From Arthrobacter stackebrandtii (GTDB taxonomy: Bacteria; Actinomycetota; Actinomycetes; Actinomycetales; Micrococcaceae): DNA of 64,000 nt. The DNA lies in assembly GCF_017876675.1 (NCBI RefSeq), contig NZ_JAGIOI010000001.1, forward strand, positions 1,240,001-1,304,000, written 5' to 3'. Below are positions 8,175 through 15,647 of the stretch, in pieces. Numbering within the stretch: position 1 is the first letter of the stretch; each line of letters starts with the position of its first letter. Under the pieces are notes generated by a model, which was not told the origin of the DNA, made no database searches, and saw nothing but the letters and a program-made list of their open reading frames with translations. A program made the position numbers and the translations under genes.

Positions 8175-10067
8175 TCACCGCCGCGGCAGCATGATCCCGT
8201 CAAAGAACGCAGAGAGCCCCGCAGTCTCCGCCAGCGGCAGCACGTTGGCCACGTACTGGTCCGGGCGGACCACCACCACGGCTCCGCCGCGCGAAATCCC
8301 GCGCTCCGCAAAAATGTCCCGCAGGGGATCGGCAGCGTAGACCAGCTCGTAGTCAATGAGCCCAAAGGGGCCCGTCCGCGGCATGAAAAGAGCAGGCACG
8401 CGACCCAACGGGACACCCTCAAAGTCCTGCTGGGCAACAAGTTTCACGTCAAACACGGCGTCAATGTCTGCGTCCGGCGGCGTGTAGCGAAGCAGCGGCG
8501 AATCCGGTGAAGTGGACATCCACGCCGCCCAGTCCGAGAGCAGGGACGGTTCCCCCACTGCCGGCGCATCCGCGAAGGCGTAGATGCGCCAGCGCCCGTC
8601 GGCCCGGTGGTGGTGGCCCAACTGGACAGGATTGGCGTCGGCCACGCGCACCACCGGCGCCGACTTGAACCGCTTGCCAACCGGAAAGCCCGTGGCCAAC
8701 TCCTGGTGCACGGCAGTGCCAGTGATCATGGACGGCTGGTATTCCGTCATGAAGCCGGCCGGAAACTCAAACGTCCGCACATAGAAGTTTTCCAGCTCGG
8801 TGGGGTCCTCCATGTCCTCAGGCCGCATGGCCATGAGCGTGGACCACTCCAGGTCAAAGTCAATGAGGTTCTTCGCAATGACCTGCCGCTCGGCCGAGTA
8901 CGTGGCCAGCAGGCTCGCGGGACTGCGCCCCTCCAGCACATGCGCAATTTTCCACGCCACGTTGAACCCGTCCTGCATGGACACATTCATGCCCTGCCCG
9001 GCCTTGGCGCTGTGCGTGTGGCAGGCGTCGCCCGTGATGAACACCCGCGGCAGCCGCCCGCCGCACTCGGCGAGGGGGACGTCGTCGAACCTGTCCGTCA
9101 GGCGGTGCCCCACCTCGTAAACGCTGGTCCAGGCGACGCTGCGCACATCGAGCGTGTACGGGTGCAGGATCTTGTTCGCCTTGGCGATGATCTCCTCGAT
9201 GGTGGTGCCCCGGACCGCCTCCGAGCCCCCTTGGGGCACCTCGCCGAGGTCCACATACATGCGGAACAGCGAGCCGCCCTCGCGCGGAATCAGCAGAATG
9301 TTCCCGCCGTCCTCCGACTGGATGGCGCACTTGGACCGGATGTCGGGAAAATCGGTGACGGCCAGGACATCCATGACACCCCACGCGTGGTTGGCGTGGA
9401 CGCTGGTGTGCTTGGCGCCGATGCATTCCCGCACCCGGCTGTGCGCTCCGTCCGCACCCACCACATACTTTGCCTGCACCACACGTTCGACGCCGGCCCC
9501 CTCACCTTGGGTGCGCGCCAGCGTCACGGCCACCGGATACTCCCCTGATTCGGCGATGGACAGGCTGCGGAACTCCCAGCCATAATCCGGCTTGATGCGC
9601 GCGGGCGAATAGGCCATAACCTCGGCAAAGTAGTCAAGCACGCGGGCCTGGTTGACGATCAGGTGCGGGAATTCGCTGATCCCTGTGGTGTCGTCCGGGG
9701 CGCGGGCCGCACGGGCGATCTTCGTCCGGTCTGCCGGGTCCGGCTTCCAAAAGACAGTGGCCGTGATCCGGTAGGCCTCCGTGATGATGCGCTCGGCGAA
9801 GCCAAAGGCCTGGAACGTCTCCACGCTGCGGGCCTGGATGCCGTCGGCCTGGCCAATCTCCAGCCGCCCGCCGCGCCGCTCGATGATGCGGGTGTTGATG
9901 CCCGGGAACGCAGCCAGCTGGGCGGCCGCGATCATTCCCGCGGGGCCGGTGCCCACGACGAGCACGTCCATGGTGTCCGGCAGCTCCGCCGGGCGGTCGA
10001 TCCCGGTCCCTGCAGCCGCCTTGATCCGCGGGTCGCCTGAGACATATCCGTGCTGGTGGAACTGCAT
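8175..10067 (-). CDS. FAD-dependent aromatic hydroxylase (PheA/TfdB family, 3-hydroxybenzoate 4-monooxygenase-like)
   Basis: A 630-residue flavin monooxygenase. The N-terminus (MQFHQHGYVSGDPR) and the Rossmann motif VVGTGPAGM near 36-44, the DG motif VVGADGAHSRVR near 210-220, and the second FAD motif GDACHTHSAKAGQGMN are all present. The C-terminal thioredoxin-like domain (about 440-630) marks the phenol 2-monooxygenase group. The N-terminal signature is closest, from memory, to 3-hydroxybenzoate 4-monooxygenase (MobA-type), which makes protocatechuate with NADPH and O2. A GGAGGG site six bases before ATG 10067 sets the start. It follows the SDR/acyl-CoA dehydrogenase operon but is separated by a hairpin. 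The substrate is an inference. Confidence 0.85.
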   Translation of the reverse strand: MQFHQHGYVSGDPRIKAAAGTGIDRPAELPDTMDVLVVGTGPAGMIAAAQLAAFPGINTRIIERRGGRLEIGQADGIQARSVETFQAFGFAERIITEAYRITATVFWKPDPADRTKIARAARAPDDTTGISEFPHLIVNQARVLDYFAEVMAYSPARIKPDYGWEFRSLSIAESGEYPVAVTLARTQGEGAGVERVVQAKYVVGADGAHSRVRECIGAKHTSVHANHAWGVMDVLAVTDFPDIRSKCAIQSEDGGNILLIPREGGSLFRMYVDLGEVPQGGSEAVRGTTIEEIIAKANKILHPYTLDVRSVAWTSVYEVGHRLTDRFDDVPLAECGGRLPRVFITGDACHTHSAKAGQGMNVSMQDGFNVAWKIAHVLEGRSPASLLATYSAERQVIAKNLIDFDLEWSTLMAMRPEDMEDPTELENFYVRTFEFPAGFMTEYQPSMITGTAVHQELATGFPVGKRFKSAPVVRVADANPVQLGHHHRADGRWRIYAFADAPAVGEPSLLSDWAAWMSTSPDSPLLRYTPPDADIDAVFDVKLVAQQDFEGVPLGRVPALFMPRTGPFGLIDYELVYAADPLRDIFAERGISRGGAVVVVRPDQYVANVLPLAETAGLSAFFDGIMLPRR

Positions 10068-10140
10068 CTGCTGCCCTCCGTACCTGCCAACCCTCCGCCC
10101 GCGCCAAGGGGGCGCTGCACCTTCATCATGTGCCACCCGG

Positions 10141-10160
10141 GCACCCCAATCAAGGGGTGC
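10141..10160 (-). terminator. hairpin after the phosphotransferase-like gene
   Basis: A perfect 7-bp stem GCACCCC/GGGGTGC with a 6-base loop lies about 70 bases beyond the stop at 10231 and about 75 bases before the start of the flavin hydroxylase at 10067. It would end the SDR/acyl-CoA dehydrogenase operon before the hydroxylase promoter. There is no T-run, so the call is moderate. Confidence 0.45.
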
Positions 10161-10230
10161 GGCGGGACACCCGGGGCGGCAGGCCGGCGTCGTGCATCAT
10201 TGTCCGGGACACCGCAACGGGACACAGGAG

Positions 10231-11310
10231 TTACGGCAGCCGGGCGGCGTGGGCGGCGGCGATTTCCAGCAGCCGCGGCACTCCTGTTTCCAGCGCGGCC
10301 CCGAAGTCCCCGCCGTCGGCACGTTCCCCGTTCTGCCAGCGGGTGTAGATGGCCTCGCTGAAAACGGCGGCCTTCCACAGCGCGAGCGCCTGGTACCAGG
10401 GCAGCGCGGACAGGTCCAGGCCAAAGTGCGCGTTGTAGCGCTGCGCCAGTTCGCCGCGGTCCAGGTAGCCGGGCTGCGCCGTCACGGGCGTGAGTTCCAG
10501 CAGGGTGGAGGGCGCGCCGGCCTGGGCGTACGTGGCCGTCAGGTAGCCAAAATCTGCCAGCGGGTCTCCCAATGTGGCCATCTCCCAGTCGAGCACGCTC
10601 TTCACATGCGCGGGGCCCTGCCGCGCGAACATCAGGTTCCCGAGCCGGTAGTCGCCGTGGATGACGGCGTTGCGCTGCGTGTCCGGCCGGTTCAACTCCA
10701 GCCACCCTGTCAGCTCCGCCACCTGCGGCAAATCCCGGGTGGCGCCCATGTCCCACAGCGCCGCAAACCGCGAGACCTGCCGTTTCAGGTACCCGTCCGG
10801 GCGCCCGATTCCGGCAATGCCGCCGCTGCCGGCATCCACCGAGTGCAGCCGCACCAACATGTCGACGGCGGCTTCGCTCGTGGCGCGGCGCTGGGCGGGC
10901 GCGTCCAGGTGCGCCGGAATTTCATCCGTGATGACGTCTCCCTCCACGTGGCTCATCACATAGAACGGCACGCCCAGCACGTGCTCGTCAGCGCACACGG
11001 CCAGAATTTTCGGCACCGGAATGCCCAGCGGCGCCAGCAGCGACTGGATGTGCGCCTCCCGGACCATGTCGTGCGTGGACGGCGGCAGAGGCGGCCGCGG
11101 ACCCCTGCGAAGCACGACGTCGGACCCCTTCCGTTTGATCCGGAACGTCACGTTGGACTGTCCCCCGCCGATGCGCCGGGCGTGCACAGGGCCGGAGCCG
11201 ATGCCGGCCGCGTCCAGGAATTCCGCCACGCGCTCGAGCACCAACAGCGGCGGTGCGTCCTGCCGGGCCGCTTCCCCGGTGGTCTGCACGATGTCCTGGC
11301 CGGCGCCCAT
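10231..11310 (-). CDS. aminoglycoside phosphotransferase-like protein (ACAD10/11 partner type)
   Basis: A 359-residue APH/choline-kinase fold protein. The catalytic loop HGDYRLGNLMF (H-x-D-x4-N) and the metal-binding LDWEMATLGDPLADFGYL (DWE) are intact, and a glycine-rich loop (RRIGGGQSNVTFRI) sits near residue 47. Proteins of this type are encoded beside, or fused to, acyl-CoA dehydrogenases as in ACAD10/11, where they phosphorylate 4-hydroxyacyl-CoA before its conversion. The ATG at 11308-11310 shares one base with the stop of the upstream acyl-CoA dehydrogenase (TGATG), so the two are coupled. A role in hydroxyacyl-CoA breakdown is inferred from this pairing. Confidence 0.88.
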   Translation of the reverse strand: MGAGQDIVQTTGEAARQDAPPLLVLERVAEFLDAAGIGSGPVHARRIGGGQSNVTFRIKRKGSDVVLRRGPRPPLPPSTHDMVREAHIQSLLAPLGIPVPKILAVCADEHVLGVPFYVMSHVEGDVITDEIPAHLDAPAQRRATSEAAVDMLVRLHSVDAGSGGIAGIGRPDGYLKRQVSRFAALWDMGATRDLPQVAELTGWLELNRPDTQRNAVIHGDYRLGNLMFARQGPAHVKSVLDWEMATLGDPLADFGYLTATYAQAGAPSTLLELTPVTAQPGYLDRGELAQRYNAHFGLDLSALPWYQALALWKAAVFSEAIYTRWQNGERADGGDFGAALETGVPRLLEIAAAHAARLP

Positions 11311-12605
11311 CAGCGTTCCCCTTCGTAAATTCTGGCTGTGCCCTGGAATGGTTCCCCTGCTGCAACTGCGCGGCGGCGTTCCGATGCCGCACGGCGGGCG
11401 ATGGCCCATTTGTGGGTCTCGGTGGAGCCGTCGTAGATGCGGAACGGGCGGACCTCGTTCAGATATTGGGCCAGGGGAAGGCCGTCGGAGACGCCGTCGC
11501 CGCCGCAGAGCTGCACGGCCCTGTCGATGACGCGGTACACGGCTTCGGAGACGTGCACCTTGGCCACGGACGACAGTGCGGACCCGGCCTTTGCATCGAC
11601 GGCGAGCAGTGCCGCACACTTGGCGATGATGGCGTCTGAGGTTTCGATGTCGATGACGGACTGGGCGATCAAGTCCTGGGCTATGCCCAGCTGTGAGAGG
11701 TGTGCACCGAAAATTTCCCGGGTGTTGGCGCGGTCCAGCATGATGTCCATGGCGCGGCGGGCCAGTCCCAGCCAGCGCATGCAGTGGGTCAGCCGGGCCG
11801 GGCCCAGCCGCACCTGGGCGTACTTGAAGCCGAGGCCGGCCTCGCCCAGGACAGCGGAGCCGGGGACGCGGACGCCGTCGAAATGCACGTTGGGGTGCCC
11901 GCCGGGTAGATAGCTGTCCACCGTGTGGATGGGGTTCCCGATCCGCACCCCGGGTGTGGCCATGGGCACCAGGAACATGGTGGCTCCGGCGGGGGCTGAC
12001 GCTGCCGTGCCCGCAGCCGCCGGGTCCGGCGCGCCTTCCGTGCCGGCCCCGTCCGCCCCTGTGCGCGCCATGACGATGGCAAAGGAGGCGAAGGTGGCGC
12101 CGCTGGTGAAGCGTTTGTGCCCGGTGATCAGCCAGCCGCTGCCGTCACGGACGGCGGTGGTGGCCAGCGCGTCGGGGTCGGATCCGGCGCCGGGGTGCGG
12201 CTCGCTCATGGCAAAGCACGAGCTGATCTCGCCGGCGGCAAGGGGCCCCAGAAAGTCCCGCTTCTGCGCGTCGGTGCCGATCAGGTTCAGCATGTGCATG
12301 TTGCCCTCGTCCGGTGCCATGCAGTTCAGCACTGCCGGGCCGATCGGCGAATAGCCGGCCTCCTGGAACACAGTCGACCAGTGCTCCAAGGCCAGCCCCT
12401 GCCCGCCAAATTCCTCGGGCACGTGCGGGGCGAACACGCCGGCGTCTCGCGCGGCAGCCTGCAGCTCGCGCCGGACGGCCAGGTTCAGTGCCTGGCCAGG
12501 CCGCGGTTCGGCCGGGACCACTATCTCGCGGATGAAGGCCCGCGTGCGCACCCGCAGTTCTTCAACGGACGACGGGTGGAGGCCGGCCGGAGGAACGCTG
12601 TTCAT
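11310..12605 (-). CDS. acyl-CoA dehydrogenase family protein
   Basis: A 431-residue flavoprotein. It has the N-terminal helical domain, the FAD-binding middle strand region (CFAMSEPHPGAGSDP near 130-145, then GSGWLITGHKRFTSGA), and the C-terminal helical domain with LCGGDGVSDGLPLAQYLNEVR and IYDGSTETH. In classical short/medium-chain enzymes the catalytic base is the Glu of IYEGT; the equivalent here reads IYDG, as in the ACAD10/11-like group. A low-complexity Ala-rich insert lies near 190-205. It overlaps the upstream SDR gene by 4 bases (ATGA). With the phosphotransferase-like partner it probably handles hydroxyacyl- or branched acyl-CoA. Confidence 0.92.
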   Translation of the reverse strand: MNSVPPAGLHPSSVEELRVRTRAFIREIVVPAEPRPGQALNLAVRRELQAAARDAGVFAPHVPEEFGGQGLALEHWSTVFQEAGYSPIGPAVLNCMAPDEGNMHMLNLIGTDAQKRDFLGPLAAGEISSCFAMSEPHPGAGSDPDALATTAVRDGSGWLITGHKRFTSGATFASFAIVMARTGADGAGTEGAPDPAAAGTAASAPAGATMFLVPMATPGVRIGNPIHTVDSYLPGGHPNVHFDGVRVPGSAVLGEAGLGFKYAQVRLGPARLTHCMRWLGLARRAMDIMLDRANTREIFGAHLSQLGIAQDLIAQSVIDIETSDAIIAKCAALLAVDAKAGSALSSVAKVHVSEAVYRVIDRAVQLCGGDGVSDGLPLAQYLNEVRPFRIYDGSTETHKWAIARRAASERRRAVAAGEPFQGTARIYEGER

Positions 12606-13396
12606 CCCAGGCCTCCCGCGTTGCGCAGGCCGCCGTCGAGCGTGAGCACCTGCCCCGTCACCCAGGAGGCGTCGGCGGAGGCGAGGAAGGCAACCGCGGA
12701 GGCAACGTCGTCGGGCTCCCCCAGCCGCCCCAGCGGATAGGCCGCGGCCACCTCCGCCTCACGCCCCTCATAGAGGGCAGCGGCAAAACGGGTCTTGACC
12801 ACCGCCGGCGCCACGGCGTTCACCCGGACTTCCGGCGCCAGCTCCATGGACAGCGTGCGCGTCAGGTGCGCGACGGCGGCCTTGCTGACCCCGTAAAGTC
12901 CCAGGCCGGGTGCGGGGACGTCGCCGCTGATGGAGCCCACGTTCACCACATTCCCGTGCCGCGCCCGGAACCGCAGCCCGGGATGCGCCAGCACGGCCTG
13001 GGTCCAGGCGAGCGTGCCGATCACGTTGACCTCAAAGATCTTGCGCGCCGCGTCCAGGTCTGCTGTTTCCAGCGGCCCGTAGACCGGGTTGATGCCGGCG
13101 TTGTTGACCAGGATGTCCAGCCCGCCAAAATGATGTTCGACGGCGGCCAGCACCTCCGCGCGGTGGGCGGGGTCGTCCGCGTGCCCGGCAACGGCAAGTG
13201 CACTGCCGCCGAGGGTGGACAGGGCCGCATCGAGGGGTTCCTGGCGGCGTGCGGTGATGAGGACGCGGGCCCCCTCGGCCGCCAGGCGTTGCGCGACCGC
13301 CAGCCCGATCCCCCGGCTGGCACCGGTGACAATGGCGTTCTTGCCGGTGAACCTCCGGCCCGGGCGCGTCGTTGCAGGCATGCTGTCTTGGGGCAT
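12602..13396 (-). CDS. SDR family oxidoreductase
   Basis: A 264-residue classical short-chain dehydrogenase/reductase. The cofactor loop TGASRGIG lies at 24-31, NNAG near 95, and the catalytic S and Y-x-x-x-K (SISGDVPAPGLGLYGVSK) near 150-165. The C-terminal DGGLRN is standard. The first gene of a three-gene coupled operon (4-base overlap with the acyl-CoA dehydrogenase), it probably oxidises a 3-hydroxyacyl-CoA or an alcohol in the same pathway. The ATG at 13396 is preferred over an in-frame TTG 12 bases upstream because GAGGA stands seven bases before it. Confidence 0.9.
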   Translation of the reverse strand: MPQDSMPATTRPGRRFTGKNAIVTGASRGIGLAVAQRLAAEGARVLITARRQEPLDAALSTLGGSALAVAGHADDPAHRAEVLAAVEHHFGGLDILVNNAGINPVYGPLETADLDAARKIFEVNVIGTLAWTQAVLAHPGLRFRARHGNVVNVGSISGDVPAPGLGLYGVSKAAVAHLTRTLSMELAPEVRVNAVAPAVVKTRFAAALYEGREAEVAAAYPLGRLGEPDDVASAVAFLASADASWVTGQVLTLDGGLRNAGGLG

Positions 13397-13521
13397 GGCG
13401 GTCCTCAATCGTTGAGCCTCGCGATTACCTGGCAGTAACCAATGCCAGCATGCTGCGGTTTTCGGCAGCGGTCAAGGGATCGCGGCCCGGACGCCACGGG
13501 TCCGCGCGCCCGGCTGGGGCC

Positions 13522-14040
13522 TCAGCCCTTGTCGCGAAGGGCGTTTCGGTTTGCCACCGTGGTGACGGTTGAGACGTGCAACTGCTCGGGTGTCAGCCCG
13601 TCGCGGTTGAAGGGTGGGCGGAGTTCGGCGCGCATGGCGTCTTCAATGCCGGCCATGCTGTCCGTATCCTGAAACACGCAAAACGACGTGCCAAGGTTGC
13701 TGGCCATCCAGACGCTCAGAAGCTCCTCGTCGGTGTCGGTCAGCCGCGGATGCGCGGACCTGCCGTGCCACTGGGCCTGGAGCCCCAGGACGGCCGCCAG
13801 CGAACGGCGAAAAGTGGACTTTGACGTCTGTGTGTCATGGTGCCGTGCCCGGCTGCGCAGGTTCGTCGCCCGCCCCACGTAGATCAGGCCTCCGCGTTTC
13901 AGGGGCTGCAACTCGGCAGGCCATTCAACGTTTTTGGGCAGGCCTCCGGTCAGGTAGTACTTGTAGATGCCGGGACCAAGGGGCATCTGCTGCCACGCGG
14001 TCTTGGCAGGTGCGGTCTTTGTCCATTTGAGTGCTTCCAT
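13522..14040 (-). CDS. GIY-YIG domain protein
   Basis: A 172-residue protein with the GIY-YIG nuclease fold at the N-terminus: PGIYKYYL near 23-30 (GIY), LIYVGRATNLRSRARHH near 52-68 (YVG in place of YIG, with the catalytic Arg), and a helix with a conserved E (DTDEELLSVWMASNLG) at about 110. The C-terminal part (EDAMRAELRPPFN, about 130-145) resembles the end of the UvrC-type domain, where the Glu and Asn help bind metal. Such stand-alone proteins are structure-specific nucleases, or are inactive. It follows the acidic DMP19-like gene on the same strand, but a strong hairpin separates them. Confidence 0.8.
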   Translation of the reverse strand: MEALKWTKTAPAKTAWQQMPLGPGIYKYYLTGGLPKNVEWPAELQPLKRGGLIYVGRATNLRSRARHHDTQTSKSTFRRSLAAVLGLQAQWHGRSAHPRLTDTDEELLSVWMASNLGTSFCVFQDTDSMAGIEDAMRAELRPPFNRDGLTPEQLHVSTVTTVANRNALRDKG

Positions 14041-14054
14041 GCGTTGACCTTACG

Positions 14055-14098
14055 GCACGGTTGCGGCGAACCGTCCTTCCGGTTCGCCGCAACCGTGC
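14055..14098 (-). terminator. strong 18-bp stem-loop between acidic protein and GIY-YIG genes
   Basis: A perfect 18-bp inverted repeat (14055-14072 and 14081-14098, beginning GCACGGTTGCGGCG) with an 8-base loop stands 28 bases after the stop at 14127 and just before the GIY-YIG start at 14040. No T-run follows. It would end the acidic-protein transcript, or serve as a 5' leader structure of the GIY-YIG gene. Confidence 0.75.
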
Positions 14099-14126
14099 GG
14101 CAGGCTGCGTCTGGCTCCAGCCGGCT

Positions 14127-14966
14127 TTAGGCCTCGGCGAAGTCCTCTTCAAGCTCAAACTCCACGCTGGCAAGCACGTCATGTGTCAGGGGGTCGATCA
14201 TGACCGCCTCCTCGTCACCGTCGATCATGATGAATGCGCCCTGGTCGGTGGTGAAGTGCCAGGCCAGGACAGTCTCGCCGTTGTGCTCGTGGTTGGGGTC
14301 GCCCATGGTGATCTTCACGAGCTCGTGGCCGGAGACATCGCAGAGCTCGCGGATGATCAGCTCGAACTCCGGGGCGTCCTCCAACTCCGCCTCGGCCCGG
14401 CGCTCCTCGAGGTCCTCGATCAGTGCCACACGGTCAGCGATGTGCGCGGCAAGTTCAGCTTCTTCCAACACGAGCATCCCGAGCTGGCTGCGCAGCCAGG
14501 CGGCGTTGAGGCCGGTGACGTCCTCGGCCTCGAACAGGTCCTCGAACTCGGCGTCGAGGGCATCCATGGCGACGGCGCCGTCGGCACGGTTTCCTTCCAT
14601 GTCCGTACCCTCGTCGAGGTAGTCCTGCAGTTCCGTTTCGGTGAGCAGCTCGTACAGTGCGGCGGTCCGGTTGAACAATTCAAGGTGGGCTGTGGCGCCC
14701 ATGGCCTCGAGCCCCTCGCGGATGTACGTGTCCAGTTCCTCGCGGTCGGGGGTCATGAAAACATACTGGGCGAAACCGCCGTCGAGCGCCTGGGTCAGGT
14801 AAAAGTCCACGAAGTAGCTGCGCAGGGCGTTGGGCGCGATTTCATCGGCGTTCAGCAGGGAACGGTACATTTCATTGACGACGGAGACGTTGTCGCCGAC
14901 AACGTCCTCGTTGTTGCCGGCAGCGCCCGCAGCGGTCAGGACGACGGGAATGTGGTGCGTGGTCAT
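14127..14966 (-). CDS. highly acidic DMP19/DUF4375-like protein
   Basis: A 279-residue, very acidic protein (dense E/D runs such as LFEAEDVTG, LEDLEERRAEAELED and FELEEDFAEA). The region at about 45-95 (SYFVDFYLTQALDGGFAQYVF, then EGLEAMGATAHLELFNRTAALYE) follows the DUF4375 pattern of DMP19, the Neisseria DNA-mimic protein: a Y-x-x-x-x-x-x-G-G-F-x-Q-x-x loop followed by a helix ending in the (L)GA step. The C-terminal 80 residues form a separate beta-rich part (TVLAWHFTTDQGAFIMIDGDEEA). By family analogy it may bind DNA-binding proteins or histone-like proteins; this is inference. It has a single promoter and ends at the 14055-14098 hairpin. Confidence 0.65.
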   Translation of the reverse strand: MTTHHIPVVLTAAGAAGNNEDVVGDNVSVVNEMYRSLLNADEIAPNALRSYFVDFYLTQALDGGFAQYVFMTPDREELDTYIREGLEAMGATAHLELFNRTAALYELLTETELQDYLDEGTDMEGNRADGAVAMDALDAEFEDLFEAEDVTGLNAAWLRSQLGMLVLEEAELAAHIADRVALIEDLEERRAEAELEDAPEFELIIRELCDVSGHELVKITMGDPNHEHNGETVLAWHFTTDQGAFIMIDGDEEAVMIDPLTHDVLASVEFELEEDFAEA

Positions 14967-15163
14967 GGAGGTTCCTTAGCGTTCGGGGCCATTGGTGCTG
15001 ACGCCTTCACGCTATGCGGCCGATTGGGACGCACGACACATGTTCGGGTGAACGTCCGGCGAAGAACCGGGGAACGTTTCCTGCTAACTCAACGGCCCTG
15101 CCCGTGCATCGATTGCCGCAGCACGCTGATCTCCACCCGGTTGCACGCGAGTAGTGTTGAGGG

Positions 15164-15625
15164 ATGGAAATAAGGGCTGGGGTGTCCGGCAAAGACGAAG
15201 TATCCAGCGTCAAGCTCTGGCTTGACGCTTTGGCCGCGAGGGACGGCGAGGTGGATTCCGAGTCCGTCGGAGCGCGTGCCCGCGAGAAATTCAACGAACA
15301 GATCGTCCGATTCGCTGTGCTGGGCCGTGGAGTGGATGGGTTTGCCCTGACCACCAACCCGGATTGGGGCGTGGCCCGTTTGGAGATGCTTGCCATCTCT
15401 CCGCACACGTCCATCCGTGGCGGGGGCCGTGCTCTCTTGACCGATGCCATCAGCCACGCCGGAAGGGCCGGCTTCCACCGCTTCGAACTTCAGGTTCGCG
15501 ACGGCAACTCCAAGGCGATCGGCCTCTACGAATCAGCTGGACTGAAGCAGGAAGGAGTAGGGCAAAAACATCCGTTGGGCGGCCGGCCCATGCTGACTTT
15601 TTCCCTATCCCTTGCCGTGATTTAG
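15164..15625 (+). CDS. GNAT family N-acetyltransferase
   Basis: A 153-residue single-domain GNAT protein. Strand 4 with the acetyl-CoA pyrophosphate loop is at about 70-90 (ARLEMLAISPHTSIRGGGRALL; the loop is RGGGRALL in place of the usual Q/R-x-x-G-x-G/A). Motif B follows near 125 (NSKAIGLYESAGLKQEGV). The ATG at 15164 follows a GAGGG site closely. The acceptor is unknown. It converges with the ramB-like gene, whose stop lies 22 bases downstream. Confidence 0.85.
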   Translation: MEIRAGVSGKDEVSSVKLWLDALAARDGEVDSESVGARAREKFNEQIVRFAVLGRGVDGFALTTNPDWGVARLEMLAISPHTSIRGGGRALLTDAISHAGRAGFHRFELQVRDGNSKAIGLYESAGLKQEGVGQKHPLGGRPMLTFSLSLAVI

Positions 15626-15647
15626 CTGCCGTGGAACGCCGCCAGAA

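Noticed and set aside
9781-11328. 515-codon plus-strand frame opposite the flavin hydroxylase and phosphotransferase-like genes
   Set aside because: Spans the gap between two real minus-strand genes with shadow codon use and no recognisable motif.
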